From positions 352,523 to 416,522 of the forward strand of contig NZ_BMFD01000001.1 of assembly GCF_014637795.1 (NCBI RefSeq): a DNA stretch of 64,000 nucleotides, written 5' to 3'. A program made the position numbers and the translations under genes. The stretch is from Belliella aquatica. Its GTDB lineage: Bacteria; Bacteroidota; Bacteroidia; Cytophagales; Cyclobacteriaceae. A model generated the notes under the pieces. That model was not told where the DNA came from and did not search any database. It saw only the letters and a list, made by a program, of their open reading frames with translations. Shown piece by piece: positions 9,205 to 19,832 of this stretch (position 1 is its first letter; each line of letters starts with the position of its first letter).

Positions 9205-9610
9205 GAATTTTCGGAATGTGATTTTTAGAACGATGATTTCGTGGAGATTTTCATTTTTTAATAATCAAAATTAACTATTGTCAAAACGACAAATTATGGA
9301 ATATTCAATAGTTATATGATTTTAATGAATTTTTAGAAAAAAAATAGCCTTTTCCTTAAACAATTATGTTCCAGAGCAATTTTTCAGATTCATAGCGTGT
9401 TTTTTTTTATTTAAATAGTATTTCTGATCTCAAATATATTTTTGAATTACAGTATAGTACAGGATACCAAGGGTACTTGATTTTTATAAATTTCGAAATA
9501 AGGTGAAATAGCAAAATTATATTTCTTTCGAAGAATCAGTAATTCTGACTTTGTTGAAAATTAAGAGTCTCTATCTTCTTTATACAAAATTCAATAAACC
9601 AAAATAATAT
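9205..9610. other. AT-rich intergenic leader between transcription units
   Basis: No credible coding region. The stretch is very AT-rich with poly-T/A runs and carries one notable signal, the shared promoter block at 9459-9494. That leaves an mRNA leader of roughly 110 nt before the FAS1 gene. I see no further conserved element in it. Confidence 0.6.
9459..9494 (+). promoter_or_regulatory. Shared PUL promoter block: ACAGGA-N22-TAAATTTC
   Basis: ACAGGA at 9459-9464, then 22 nt, then TAAATTTC at 9487-9494. A related half, CAGTA, begins exactly 10 bp upstream of CAGGA, so the site reads as a one-helical-turn direct repeat. It is positioned to drive the seven-gene FAS1/SusC/SusD operon. Confidence 0.65.
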
Positions 9611-11845
9611 ATGAACAAATTTACCATTAGATTTTATCTACCTCTATTGGCAATTATTATGAGTTTATCCATGGTAAGTTGCCAGCAGGAGTTTGATGAA
9701 TATTACGCTAGACCTGCAACTTTAGCGGGACCAGTCTTTCAGGTGTTATCAGATTCTTCTAGGTTTAGCGGAAATTTTGATCACTATTTGAGATTGGTAG
9801 AAAAGGCAGGGTACAAAGAAACCCTGAGCTCAGCTGGTTTTTGGACAGTATTTGCGCCAGATGACAATGCTTTTGAGGCATATTTTAATGAAAAAGGAAT
9901 CTCTGGTGTGGAGGATATCGATGACGAAACAGCGTTTCAGCTCGTTGCCTATTCACTGATTTATAATGCTTATGACTTGACTGCTTTAGGTTTTTACCAA
10001 ACAGGTCCTGGAGCTGATACGCTTTCTTCGGCATTTAGAAGGAAGACAGCATACTACACAGGGGTGACACGAAGAGAAGTAGACGGTCAGCAAATGGAAG
10101 TTATCGCGACCAATAGAAATGGTATCGGTAATTTTGCAATCAATGATAACAATCACAAACATGTTCCCTATTTCTTGAATCATTATTTGAGACAACAAGA
10201 TATCACGGGACAAGATATTGAAGCTTTTTATAATAGATCGTTTAGCGGTGCTCAAGTAGATAGGGCAAATATTTCGATTTCAAACGTTCGTGCTGAAAAC
10301 GGTATTATTCATGTTTTGGATAGGGTGATTGAGCCACTTCCAAACATTGAAGATTATTTAATGAGTAAGCCTCAATATAGCTTATTCAAATCCATCCTAG
10401 AAATGGATTATCGACCAAGAAATAATAATGTAGCTGTGAATTATGATGCTAATTCATATCCTCAGCTTACAGAAAGGTACGGAGCACTTCAGCAGCTCAT
10501 GGGACCTGTCCACGTAAAGTCCTACACCGGTCAGCTGGCTTTTGCACCTAATAACGAAAATTTCCTAAGGGGAAATGCAAACGATGCTCAATCAAATTCT
10601 TGGACATTGTTTGCTCCTGAAAATACTGCTTTACAGCAATTCTTAGACGATATACTTTTAGAAAATTATGGAGCACTTAGCAATGTGCCAGATGAAATCA
10701 TATTTGATTTCGTGAACATGCACATGTTCCAATCAGCTGTATGGCCGAGTAAATTTTCTGAAAACGCTAATGCCCTTGGTGAAGCTGCCCGATTTGATTT
10801 AGGATCGAATATTACAGATAAAAAAATATTGAGCAATGGACTCTTTTATGGAACAAATAAGGTTCAAGAAGGAAACTTTTTCTTCTCAGTCTATGGGAAA
10901 CCATATTTGAATCCAGCTTATAGTATCATGAGGACTTTGCTAAATAATTACAGGTTTACGATCTCCTCTCCTGGACAAAATTTCGGTCTTATCATGATGT
11001 CAAATCAGCAAATTGTAGATGCAGGGTTTGAATATAATCAAGGTACTCCGACTGAATGGACTTTTAACGGGGTAGCAAATCTTGCATTTGATAGGATCAA
11101 CAGAATGCTTGAACTGTCTATGATTAGATTGGGTGATCCTTCTGAATTGGCAGATTTGAATACACCAAAAATCTTTGAGACGTTTGGTGGCGAATATGTA
11201 AGAATTGAAAACAATCAAATATTTGCCTCGGGAAATGTTGATAATGACACAAAACTAAATTTCATTGTTTCAGAATCACATTTGGCAAATAACGGGTATG
11301 TTTTGTACACGGACGGCTTGTTGACTTTTACACAAAAAACACTCGCCCAAACGATTTTTGAGACACCTCAATTTTCTAGATTCTCAGAATATTTAAATGG
11401 ATCTTCAATCTACAATAGACAGACCTTGCAAATAGAAGGAGTAGGCTCAGGTGCTTTCTTTACGGTATTGGTTCCATCCAATGATGCTATAGATCAAGCG
11501 ATAATTGATGGGAAATTGCCTGCAAATCCAAATACAGGAAATGCAGAAGAAAGAGAGCAAATCGCTGCTTTTTTAAAGTATCATTTTATTCCAAGAAACA
11601 CCATTGTACCTGACGGAAAAAAGATAGTAAATCCAAGCGGAGAAGAATTTAACACGCTCTATGCTACACTCAGTGGAGAAGTACAGAAGGTAATCATTGA
11701 CAATAGTGCAAATGGTAATACCCCACCATTTACGATGACAGTGAGAGATGGTCAAGGTAACATAGCGAATGTTATCATTCCTCAAAGTAATGTCTTGGCC
11801 AATAGAGCTGTCATTCATCAGTTGGATAGAATCCTAGAGTTTTAA
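9611..11845 (+). CDS. Large fasciclin (FAS1)-domain lipoprotein, first gene of uptake operon
   Basis: A 744-residue lipoprotein (MSLSMVSCQQ, Cys about 25). At least three FAS1 modules are suggested by their H1/H2-like motifs: WTVFAPDDNAF followed by GIIHVLDRVIEPL (about 40-250); WTLFAPENTALQQF (about 340); and FFTVLVPSNDAI with AVIHQLDRILEF at the C-terminus (about 580-744). FAS1 domains mediate protein or glycan contacts. The position directly before SusC/SusD, 30 nt apart, suggests an outer-membrane accessory, perhaps a surface glycan-binding protein in place of SusE/F. No enzyme motif is seen. Two smaller FAS1 genes follow in the same operon. Binding role is inference only. Confidence 0.85.
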   Translation: MNKFTIRFYLPLLAIIMSLSMVSCQQEFDEYYARPATLAGPVFQVLSDSSRFSGNFDHYLRLVEKAGYKETLSSAGFWTVFAPDDNAFEAYFNEKGISGVEDIDDETAFQLVAYSLIYNAYDLTALGFYQTGPGADTLSSAFRRKTAYYTGVTRREVDGQQMEVIATNRNGIGNFAINDNNHKHVPYFLNHYLRQQDITGQDIEAFYNRSFSGAQVDRANISISNVRAENGIIHVLDRVIEPLPNIEDYLMSKPQYSLFKSILEMDYRPRNNNVAVNYDANSYPQLTERYGALQQLMGPVHVKSYTGQLAFAPNNENFLRGNANDAQSNSWTLFAPENTALQQFLDDILLENYGALSNVPDEIIFDFVNMHMFQSAVWPSKFSENANALGEAARFDLGSNITDKKILSNGLFYGTNKVQEGNFFFSVYGKPYLNPAYSIMRTLLNNYRFTISSPGQNFGLIMMSNQQIVDAGFEYNQGTPTEWTFNGVANLAFDRINRMLELSMIRLGDPSELADLNTPKIFETFGGEYVRIENNQIFASGNVDNDTKLNFIVSESHLANNGYVLYTDGLLTFTQKTLAQTIFETPQFSRFSEYLNGSSIYNRQTLQIEGVGSGAFFTVLVPSNDAIDQAIIDGKLPANPNTGNAEEREQIAAFLKYHFIPRNTIVPDGKKIVNPSGEEFNTLYATLSGEVQKVIIDNSANGNTPPFTMTVRDGQGNIANVIIPQSNVLANRAVIHQLDRILEF

Positions 11846-11875
11846 TCAATAATCCCAAAACTAAAAGAAATTTAT

Positions 11876-14800
11876 ATGTATAATTTTACTAAAAAAGCGC
11901 TTTGGGTAATACTGTGCTTTTGGATTTTTCTTCCAGGAGTAAAAGCTCAGACAGCTGCAACACAGCAGGCCACAGAGATTGTGAGAGGAAAAGTCATAGA
12001 TAAAGATGATGGACTCTCAATCATTGGAGCGACTATCATGGAAATAGATAGAAACGATGAAAGAACGATTCGAGGGATGGCTACCGATGTTAATGGGAAC
12101 TTCTCTTTGAGGGTAAACAGCAAACAAAATTTACTGAGAGTATCATTTATTGGTTACAAAACGCAAACGATTCCGATTAATAATAGATCAGAAATCAATA
12201 TTACATTGGTATCAGACATCAGTGACCTGGATGTAGCAGAGGTGACTGCTCAAAAATATGTCGATCAGGGTATGATGAAAATCGACCCTAGAGAAATGAC
12301 TTCTGCCACTACCACTGTAGATGCGGAATTATTACGAGAAATGTCAGCACTTTCTATTGATCAGGCGCTGCAAGGAAGAATGGCTGGTGTGGACATCGTA
12401 TCCAACTCAGGTGATCCAGGTGCAGGGATGTCGATCCGTGTAAGGGGAACTACTTCTATCAATTCCACTTCTGAGCCTTTGATCGTAGTAGATGGAATTC
12501 CTTTCCAAACTGAGACTTCTTCCTTTGATTTTGCAAATGCCAATGAGCAAGAATATGCTCAGTTACTAAACGTGGCACCAGCTGATATCGAATCGATTAC
12601 TGTATTAAGAGATGCAGCAGCGACAGCTATCTGGGGAACAAGAGGTTCAAATGGTGTCTTGGTCATCACAACAAAAAGAGGAGCAAAAGGAAAACCAACA
12701 ATCAACTACTCCTTCAGAGGAGCAGTGACGCGACAGCCAGATCAAATCCCAATGCTTAATGGAAACCAATATTCTACATTGATTGCAGAAGGCTTCATGA
12801 ATAGTTTTGGTATTCCTTTGAATACAGAAAACACCAAAGAGTTTTCATATGACCCAAGAGATCCTTATTACTTCTATAACTACAATAACAATACGGATTG
12901 GATCAATGAAATCACGCAACTTGGTTACATGTTAGATCACAATGTTGCACTTTCAGGTGGTGGTGAAAAAACCAGATATCGAGTAGGTGTCAATAAAAAC
13001 AATTCAGTAGGTACAAATGTAGGAACTGGTTTCGATCGATTTTCGACAAGAATAGCTTTGGATTATTTTGTATCGAGCAAAATTAGAATTTTGACAGATT
13101 TAGCTTATACAAATTCTAAAACTACTAGAAACTGGAGACCAAATGTAAGAAGTGTTGCATATGGAAGAATGCCAAATATGTCGATTTATGAATACGACAT
13201 CAATGGAAATAGAACGCCTAATTATTTTTCACCTGAATTTAATATTCAGGGAGGATTTCCTGGCACATACAATCCAGTAGCCATGGCCAGAGAGTCACAA
13301 AATGTGGCTGTGAGTAACAGGATTATTCCAAAGTTCACGCTTCAATATGATATTCTTGAAGGGTTGATGTTTCAATCTGACGTAGCATTTGATATCAACA
13401 ATACGAAAACTGACGAATTCCTTCCGCAGATTGTGACAGGTCTTCCGATGAATAATCAAAATGTGAATAGAGCGACTAATCTAAATTCGGATCAGTTAGT
13501 TACGCAGACCTTTACTAAATTATATTACACCAAAGATTTTAATGAAGATCATAGCTTGATGGCTATGTTACTATTCACCACGTGGGATCAAAGAAATGAT
13601 AGCTATAGAGTAGGAACTAGCAATTCACCTTCTTCTTTTTTACAAGATCCAGGGTCTGTTACTAGAGATAATAACATTTCCTTAAACACCTTCACGAGTC
13701 AATCAAGAAGTGTGGGTGCAGTAGCGAATTTTCAATACGGCTTTAGAGACAAGTATATTATCAATGGGGCTATTCGACGAGATGGTAGCTCTAAATTCGG
13801 CTCCAACAATAGATGGGGAACTTTCCCAAGTATTTCTGGACGATGGAGAGTATCAGGTGAAAACTTTATGCTAGACCAAAATTTCGTAAATGAATTAAGC
13901 TTTAGAGCGAGTTATGGTCAAAGTGGAAATACACCCCGAGCTGATTATCTTCATTTTAGTACCTATGCCAATCTTCCATGGAATTACTTAGGTGAAGCTG
14001 GAATTATCCCTCAAAGTTTAGAATTGACAAACTTCAAATGGGAGACAGTATCTCAAATCAACTTGGGATTAAACCTTGAAGTGTGGCAAAGTAGAATCAA
14101 CATTGCCTTGGATGTCTACAGAAATAGAACCACGGATCTTTTCTTAGATAATTTGAGAATTCCTAGTACCACAGGTTTCAATTCTATCAATATGAATATT
14201 GGAACAATGGATAATCAAGGGTATGAATTGTCAGTATTTACTACACTTCATAGGTCAAAAGATCTATTGATCAATTTTGATATGAATATTGCTCGAAATG
14301 ATAATATCGTAAGAGCAATCAGTGAATTGTATCAGACAGACAACCTTGAGCAAATGCAGTTCAACGGAAACTATTATGTCAATATTCAAGTGGGTCAGCC
14401 TTTAGGTTCATTTTATGGCTATAAATATAAAGGAGTCTATAAAGATGGAGAAGCAACCATAGCTAGAGATGCAAATGGCAATCCGATTATAGGTCCCAAT
14501 GGAGACCCTATTCAAATGGCTTTCAATTACCCCAACACCAATTACCAGTTTCAAGCTGGAGACGCTATGTATGAAGACATCAATAATGATGGTAACATAG
14601 ATTACAAGGATTTGGTGTGGTTGGGTGATGCAAACCCTAAATTATTTGGTGGTTTTGGCCCACGAGTGAAATACAAAAATCTACAGGTATCTGGTTATTT
14701 CAACTTTAGATATGGAGTATCTATTGTGAACAGAACTAAGATGGACACTGAGAATATGTTCAATTATGAAAATCAGAATGCTGCTACATTGAATAGATGG

Positions 14801-15142
14801 AGAAATCCAGGAGATGTAACAGATATGCCAAGAGCATTGATCAGGACAGGTTACAATTGGTTAGGATCTGATAGATATGTTGAGGATGGTTCATTCTTAA
14901 GATTTAGAACGCTGACAGTAAGATATGCCATGCCAAAGACCTTCCTTGATAGAACCAAACTTGGTGAGTTGAGCTTCTACCTGACTGCTGAGAACCTATT
15001 TACTTGGACTAATTATACGGGACAAGATCCAGAAGTTGGTATGACAAGTAACAATGCAAATAGGTTATTCCAAATTGGATATGATGTCGCAAGAACTCCT
15101 CCTGTTCAGACATTTACCTTAGGGATTAATACAAGATTTTAA
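11876..15142 (+). CDS. SusC/RagA-type TonB-dependent outer-membrane transporter (pair 1)
   Basis: 1088 residues: signal peptide ending VKAQ (about 25), then a carboxypeptidase-regulatory-like beta-sandwich (about 35-112; VRGKVIDKDDGLSIIGAT, SFIGYKT), plug domain (about 135-270; LQGRMAGVDIVS, IRVRGTTSIN, PLIVVDGIPF, AATAIWGTRGSNGVLVITT) and a long 22-strand barrel ending in the aromatic C-terminus GINTRF. It imports oligosaccharides across the outer membrane with its SusD lid, energised by TonB. The plug reads AIWGTRG where AIYGSRG is usual, a minor variation. It is co-directional with FAS1 upstream (30 nt) and SusD downstream (33 nt). The ligand is presumably a rhamnogalacturonan oligomer, from context. 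Confidence 0.95.
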   Translation: MYNFTKKALWVILCFWIFLPGVKAQTAATQQATEIVRGKVIDKDDGLSIIGATIMEIDRNDERTIRGMATDVNGNFSLRVNSKQNLLRVSFIGYKTQTIPINNRSEINITLVSDISDLDVAEVTAQKYVDQGMMKIDPREMTSATTTVDAELLREMSALSIDQALQGRMAGVDIVSNSGDPGAGMSIRVRGTTSINSTSEPLIVVDGIPFQTETSSFDFANANEQEYAQLLNVAPADIESITVLRDAAATAIWGTRGSNGVLVITTKRGAKGKPTINYSFRGAVTRQPDQIPMLNGNQYSTLIAEGFMNSFGIPLNTENTKEFSYDPRDPYYFYNYNNNTDWINEITQLGYMLDHNVALSGGGEKTRYRVGVNKNNSVGTNVGTGFDRFSTRIALDYFVSSKIRILTDLAYTNSKTTRNWRPNVRSVAYGRMPNMSIYEYDINGNRTPNYFSPEFNIQGGFPGTYNPVAMARESQNVAVSNRIIPKFTLQYDILEGLMFQSDVAFDINNTKTDEFLPQIVTGLPMNNQNVNRATNLNSDQLVTQTFTKLYYTKDFNEDHSLMAMLLFTTWDQRNDSYRVGTSNSPSSFLQDPGSVTRDNNISLNTFTSQSRSVGAVANFQYGFRDKYIINGAIRRDGSSKFGSNNRWGTFPSISGRWRVSGENFMLDQNFVNELSFRASYGQSGNTPRADYLHFSTYANLPWNYLGEAGIIPQSLELTNFKWETVSQINLGLNLEVWQSRINIALDVYRNRTTDLFLDNLRIPSTTGFNSINMNIGTMDNQGYELSVFTTLHRSKDLLINFDMNIARNDNIVRAISELYQTDNLEQMQFNGNYYVNIQVGQPLGSFYGYKYKGVYKDGEATIARDANGNPIIGPNGDPIQMAFNYPNTNYQFQAGDAMYEDINNDGNIDYKDLVWLGDANPKLFGGFGPRVKYKNLQVSGYFNFRYGVSIVNRTKMDTENMFNYENQNAATLNRWRNPGDVTDMPRALIRTGYNWLGSDRYVEDGSFLRFRTLTVRYAMPKTFLDRTKLGELSFYLTAENLFTWTNYTGQDPEVGMTSNNANRLFQIGYDVARTPPVQTFTLGINTRF

Positions 15143-15174
15143 GGAAGTGAAGTAACATTTAAACAGAACTTATC

Positions 15175-16662
15175 ATGTTGAAAAAATATATAAATACTTT
15201 CTTGATTGCTTTGCTCCTCATCATGAGTACGAGTTGCGATGGTTGGTTGGATATGAGACCAATCAATGGCGTAGTGAAGCAGGATTATTGGAAAACCAAA
15301 GAGCAAGTGCGCGCTTCGATGTTTGGAGCTTATGCATCATTGAATGGTAACTTTAGAGGGCGTCAAAATACAGAGATGATGTTTCTCTGGGGTGAATTGA
15401 GAGCTTACATGGTTGGTTTGAACCAAGGAGCGAATTTTAATGACACTCAAATAATATTTGGAAATATTCAGCCAGTAAATAATATCGCAGATTGGGCTTC
15501 TTTTTATGGAACGATCAATTTATGTAACCTAGTTGTGGACTATGCTCCATTAGCCTTGGAGACAGATCAGACATTTAGGGAAGCTGATATGAAAAATTAT
15601 GTTGCAGAAGCAAGAGCGCTTCGAGCATTAATGTACTTCTATCTTGTGAGGACTTTTGGTGAAGTACCTTTAGTGATTGATGCAGTAGATACGGATGAAG
15701 ACGAATTAGCACCTGCAAAATCTTCTAAAGAAGCTGTTTTGGCCCAAATCTTAGAAGATCTCAGACTAGCAGAAGTAGATATTTATGAAGGGCACGAGAC
15801 TCCAGCTGCTTCAAAAGGCAGAATGACCAAGTATGCAGTAAATGCGATTCAAGCGGATGTTCATCTTTGGATGGAAAATTACGACTTAGCCTTGCAAGCT
15901 GCAGATAAAGTACTAGCAGGCCCTTATGGTCTAGTGCCTCAGGAGAATTGGGCAAGAGCCTTATTTATAGAGGGAAATTCGGTAGAAAGTATATTTGAAA
16001 TTCAATATCAAACACCTCAGAATAATCCTTTTTTCCAAATGTTTAGCATGGATCAAGGTAGAAGATTTATCGCCTATCCAACTGTACTAGAAGATATTTT
16101 TGGATTTGACCCAGATAGAGTGGATGATATCGATTTGAGAAGTATTGATGCGTCCTTGAAGCCTTCTGGAGAGATATTTAAGTATACGAGCCTTGGACCT
16201 AACACGAGAAGAGCAGCTACCGAATCATTTGCAAATTGGATAGTTTATAGACTTGCAGATGTCATGTTGATGAAAGCAGAAGCACTTTCACAATTGGATA
16301 GAGGTGCAGAAGCCTTGGAAATTGTAGCGCTGATTAGAGAACGAGGTGGGGCAAGTGAGTCTACCTTAGAAAACCCTGCTGATACAGATTCAGAAGGTAT
16401 TTTGAGATATATACTCAATGAAAGAGCGAGAGAATTAGCCTTTGAAGGAAAAAGATGGTTCGATTTGCTAAGGATAGCCAAAATGAATAATTACAGCAAT
16501 TTGGATGTGTTGATTTCTGTTGCCATTGAAAATGCCCCAGTGACAAATCTGAACTCAATAATCAATCAATTGCGTGATACGAGAAGTCATTATTTACCAA
16601 TTTTTAATGAAGAGCTAAATGCGAATCCTAATTTGGTTCAAAATGAATATTATTTAAGATAA
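15175..16662 (+). CDS. SusD/RagB-type glycan-binding lipoprotein (pair 1)
   Basis: 495 residues with lipobox IMSTSCDGWLD (Cys about 21) and the SusD N-terminal signature WLDMRPINGVVKQDYWKT. The TPR-like helical core is visible (YVAEARALRALMYFYLVRTFGEVPLV, about 140-165), and the C-terminal RagB motif ILNERARELAFEGKRWFDLLRI (about 410-432) is intact. SusD proteins form the lid of the SusC transporter on the cell surface and capture oligosaccharide. The protein follows its SusC by 33 nt and precedes the second FAS1 gene by 28 nt, so it clearly belongs to the same transcript. Confidence 0.95.
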   Translation: MLKKYINTFLIALLLIMSTSCDGWLDMRPINGVVKQDYWKTKEQVRASMFGAYASLNGNFRGRQNTEMMFLWGELRAYMVGLNQGANFNDTQIIFGNIQPVNNIADWASFYGTINLCNLVVDYAPLALETDQTFREADMKNYVAEARALRALMYFYLVRTFGEVPLVIDAVDTDEDELAPAKSSKEAVLAQILEDLRLAEVDIYEGHETPAASKGRMTKYAVNAIQADVHLWMENYDLALQAADKVLAGPYGLVPQENWARALFIEGNSVESIFEIQYQTPQNNPFFQMFSMDQGRRFIAYPTVLEDIFGFDPDRVDDIDLRSIDASLKPSGEIFKYTSLGPNTRRAATESFANWIVYRLADVMLMKAEALSQLDRGAEALEIVALIRERGGASESTLENPADTDSEGILRYILNERARELAFEGKRWFDLLRIAKMNNYSNLDVLISVAIENAPVTNLNSIINQLRDTRSHYLPIFNEELNANPNLVQNEYYLR

Positions 16663-16689
16663 GAGACAATAACCTAAAACATTAACGAT

Positions 16690-18381
16690 ATGAATACTCC
16701 CCATATAACCAAAAAAGCACTAATGCAGAGTGGTGTCTGGACTTTACTCTTGATGTTGGGTTTGTTTGCATGTGAATTTGAGCCGCCTGCAAATGTCAAC
16801 GTTTCTGATGATGTCAACATTACAAGTTACATCAGAAATAACCCCGAGAAGTTTTCCAGCTTAGAGCAGATATTGGAAGTGTCTAACACCGCCTCCTATC
16901 TCAATGCCTATGGAACATACACTTTCTTTGCTCCCACAAATGATGCTGTGGATCGATATCTTGCAGACAATAGTTTGAATCTGAACAGCCTTACGCAGTC
17001 TGAAGCTGCAGATATTGTAAGGTTTCATTTGTTGAGCGATACTTTATCTACAGCAAGTTTTACAGATGGAAAATTAAGAATACCAACTCAATTCGGTAAG
17101 TACTTGGTCACAGGTGCTGAGTTTCTTGACGGACGCGCAGTTTATAGAGTAAATAGACAAGCAACCATAACAGAAAGTAACATTACATTAGGTAATGGGG
17201 TCTTGCACGTAATAGACAATGTGTTGTCACCGCCAGTTTTGACTGCAGCTAAGCAGTTAGAATCAGACCCTAATTATTCAATTTTTACAGAGGCACTGAA
17301 AGAAACAGGTTGGTTTGAAACTTTAAACCAAGAGGAAGAGAATGTATGGTACACAGTTTTGGCTGAGTCAAATGCGGTCTTGTCAAATGCAGGGTTTAAT
17401 AGTTATGCAGATCTTCGTTCTAGATTTTCACATTTGAATGATCCTACAAATCCAATCGATAGTTTGAATTTATACGTGGCATACCATGTCCTAAGTGACA
17501 TCAAGTTTGTTGCAGATTTATTGACTTCAACAGCCCATGCGACCAAAGCACCTGATGAAGTGGTTACTATTCGTCTCAAAGGTGAAACGGTCTTAGTCAA
17601 CGAGGATGTGTTTTTTGGTGTGCTCGAAGAGGGTGCTCCAATAGTGAGATCGAGAAGTGATATTGCTGTTACAAACGGTGTTGTACATAGTGTAGATAAG
17701 CATTTCGCAATCAAGTTACGTGCTCCTACACCTGTGTATTGGGACGTAGCCGATCAGGCGGAAATTAGACAACTGACATCAGTTTTCAGAATCCCAGGTG
17801 CTCCAATCTATACCTTTAGATTAGGTGAATTGTCAAGGATGTCTTGGGCAGGTGGTGCCGTCAATGGCCTTGTATCTTACATGCCTCCTGGTCTGAATGA
17901 AATATTTTTCAATCATGGGGATTTTATGAGGATTCAGATCAACAACAATAGATTGGAATGGACAGAAATAAGAACGCCGCTATTGATCAGAGGACGATAC
18001 AAAATATGGATGGCTTATAGACCTATTCCTTCTAATATAAGCTGTATCACTCGTATAAGTTTTAACGGAGAAGAAATTCCAGGTGCAAGATTATTTGATA
18101 CCAAAGAAACACCACCGACTCTTCCCGAAGATGAATTAGAAGCAAGAGGTTGGAAAGAATACCTCATTAATGGAACCAATGGGAATAGACATGTTGCAAG
18201 ACTTATTGGGGTAGTAGATGTAACAAGCACAGGGGAACATATACTTCGTTTTGATAGAGTTTTTGGAAATGGTCGTGCCAATGGTGGAATTTGGTTGGAT
18301 ATGATACACTTTATTCCAGAAGATATGGAGCAGATTTGGCCTAAGTTTGGCCGAGATGGACAAGCTTATTTCCAAGATTGA
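16690..18381 (+). CDS. Fasciclin-domain lipoprotein with C-terminal beta-sandwich (DUF5108-like)
   Basis: 563 residues, lipobox MLGLFACEFEPP (Cys about 28). Two FAS1 domains: about 40-190 (YTFFAPTNDAVDRYL, GVLHVIDNVL) and about 195-345 (WYTVLAESNAVL, GVVHSVDKHFAIKL). The remaining 210 residues look like a jelly-roll (RYKIWMAYRP, GEHILRFDRVFGN, GGIWLDMIHFIPED). That is the pattern I associate with DUF5108, a module found on Bacteroidota FAS1 proteins. Such a sandwich could bind glycans, but no binding residues are identifiable. It lies between SusD pair 1 and another FAS1 gene of the same architecture, suggesting a duplicated accessory pair serving the SusC/D complexes. Confidence 0.82.
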   Translation: MNTPHITKKALMQSGVWTLLLMLGLFACEFEPPANVNVSDDVNITSYIRNNPEKFSSLEQILEVSNTASYLNAYGTYTFFAPTNDAVDRYLADNSLNLNSLTQSEAADIVRFHLLSDTLSTASFTDGKLRIPTQFGKYLVTGAEFLDGRAVYRVNRQATITESNITLGNGVLHVIDNVLSPPVLTAAKQLESDPNYSIFTEALKETGWFETLNQEEENVWYTVLAESNAVLSNAGFNSYADLRSRFSHLNDPTNPIDSLNLYVAYHVLSDIKFVADLLTSTAHATKAPDEVVTIRLKGETVLVNEDVFFGVLEEGAPIVRSRSDIAVTNGVVHSVDKHFAIKLRAPTPVYWDVADQAEIRQLTSVFRIPGAPIYTFRLGELSRMSWAGGAVNGLVSYMPPGLNEIFFNHGDFMRIQINNNRLEWTEIRTPLLIRGRYKIWMAYRPIPSNISCITRISFNGEEIPGARLFDTKETPPTLPEDELEARGWKEYLINGTNGNRHVARLIGVVDVTSTGEHILRFDRVFGNGRANGGIWLDMIHFIPEDMEQIWPKFGRDGQAYFQD

Positions 18382-18454
18382 TATTAGATCAAGCTTTAGT
18401 TTGGGTCATAAAATAAGATTTCCCGAACTGTTTCAAAAACCTAATTACTCAAAA

Positions 18455-19816
18455 ATGAATGTTATGAACCGAATATTAATATACGCTATCGTCTTGGTCT
18501 TTCTTGGGGCATGTACTGACCCTTGGGATGATCAAAATCAATCAAATAGAGATGGCAACAGACAATTGACACAACTTCTGGAAAATGATCCTGAGTTGAC
18601 AGATTTTGCAGAGCTGATAAGAACATCCGGACTTGGTGCTGAGATCACAGATAATAAATCTTATACAATCTGGGCACCAACAAACACCGCATTGCAGGCG
18701 CTTCCAACATCTATTAGAAATAATAATGAAGCTTTAAAACGCTTCTTGGGCAATCACATTGGTTTTCTTGAGAATTTTAGTTCAAATGCATCAGAGCCAG
18801 TTAGAGTAAAAATGATCAATGGTAAAGTTAACACGTTTGACGGAGCTTCTTTTCAATCTGCTGGAGCGTCAGTGAATCTAACAACCAAAGATGTCCTGGC
18901 TAAAAATGGAGTGCTACATAAAGTCAACGGTTTATTAGAACCTAAAGACAATATTTGGAAAATAATCCAAGAAGAGTCAGCAAGTGCAGTAAACAACTTT
19001 ATTCTCGATATGAAAAGAACTGACATGATAACCAATGTGAGTTCGAATTACTTCCAAACTGAAATTGTCGATTTGAGTGTTGAAGACTCTTTGTATACTT
19101 ATATCATGTTGACTGACGAGGCATTTGATCTTTTCAAAGATGAATTGAAAGTCTACTTCAAAGACACCTTACCCGAAAATGAAATTTTGGAAGCATATGC
19201 AAAAGGGCTTACAAAAGATCTTGTTTTGAAAGGAGCTCATTACGATCAGTTACCGACTATGATGTTGTCTTTGGATAGTGTTGAGGTCTATTTCGATCAA
19301 GCAAATGTTGTCGAACAAATCAACAGCAGCAATGGAGTGGTCTACGTTATGAACAAGTTTGATTTCAAGCTTTCAGACAAAATACCTGAGATTAAGATAG
19401 AAGGAGAAAATTTTAATGGGATAAGTGGTAGCAGTAACTTTGTTAGCATCAGGCCAAGAAGTTGGGCTTCAGGAGGGAGAGATGTTCTAGTAAGAGGTCA
19501 CGGCACTGCAAGTTTTCATTTGATTTACAATGTTCCTCAAGCTCATTCTGTAAAATACCGGGTTTACTGGAGAGCTGTGAATGATAATTATATTCCTAGG
19601 AATAACGAGCAAAGAATTGCAATAAATGATATCACTAACTCAACATTCGGTTATCGTTGGGTTGAAAGAAATACCTTCGAAGAGGTATTAATAGGTGAAT
19701 ACGAAGTTGACCTACATGGCAATCTTAATTTGCTTCTAACATCAGCATCTGTTACCAACAATGATTGGAACACAATGGTGTTGGATTATATCAGACTTGA
19801 ACCAGTTTTTGAATAA
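18455..19816 (+). CDS. Second FAS1 plus beta-sandwich lipoprotein
   Basis: I choose the ATG at 18455 (453 residues; ATG at 18464 equally possible) because it starts at a lipoprotein signal (YAIVLVFLGACTDPWDD). An in-frame ATG at 18347 would overlap the previous gene by 35 nt and add 36 non-signal residues. FAS1 domains at about 25-160 (YTIWAPTNTALQAL, GVLHKVNGLLEP) and about 165-310 (YTYIMLTDEAFDLF, GVVYVMNKFDFKL). The C-terminal 140 residues repeat the jelly-roll theme (KYRVYWRAVNDNY, WNTMVLDYIRLEP). It looks like a shorter, diverged sister of the preceding gene. It is 16 nt upstream of SusC pair 2 and may be its surface partner. Confidence 0.8.
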   Translation: MNVMNRILIYAIVLVFLGACTDPWDDQNQSNRDGNRQLTQLLENDPELTDFAELIRTSGLGAEITDNKSYTIWAPTNTALQALPTSIRNNNEALKRFLGNHIGFLENFSSNASEPVRVKMINGKVNTFDGASFQSAGASVNLTTKDVLAKNGVLHKVNGLLEPKDNIWKIIQEESASAVNNFILDMKRTDMITNVSSNYFQTEIVDLSVEDSLYTYIMLTDEAFDLFKDELKVYFKDTLPENEILEAYAKGLTKDLVLKGAHYDQLPTMMLSLDSVEVYFDQANVVEQINSSNGVVYVMNKFDFKLSDKIPEIKIEGENFNGISGSSNFVSIRPRSWASGGRDVLVRGHGTASFHLIYNVPQAHSVKYRVYWRAVNDNYIPRNNEQRIAINDITNSTFGYRWVERNTFEEVLIGEYEVDLHGNLNLLLTSASVTNNDWNTMVLDYIRLEPVFE

Positions 19817-19832
19817 GCCTAAATAATAAACC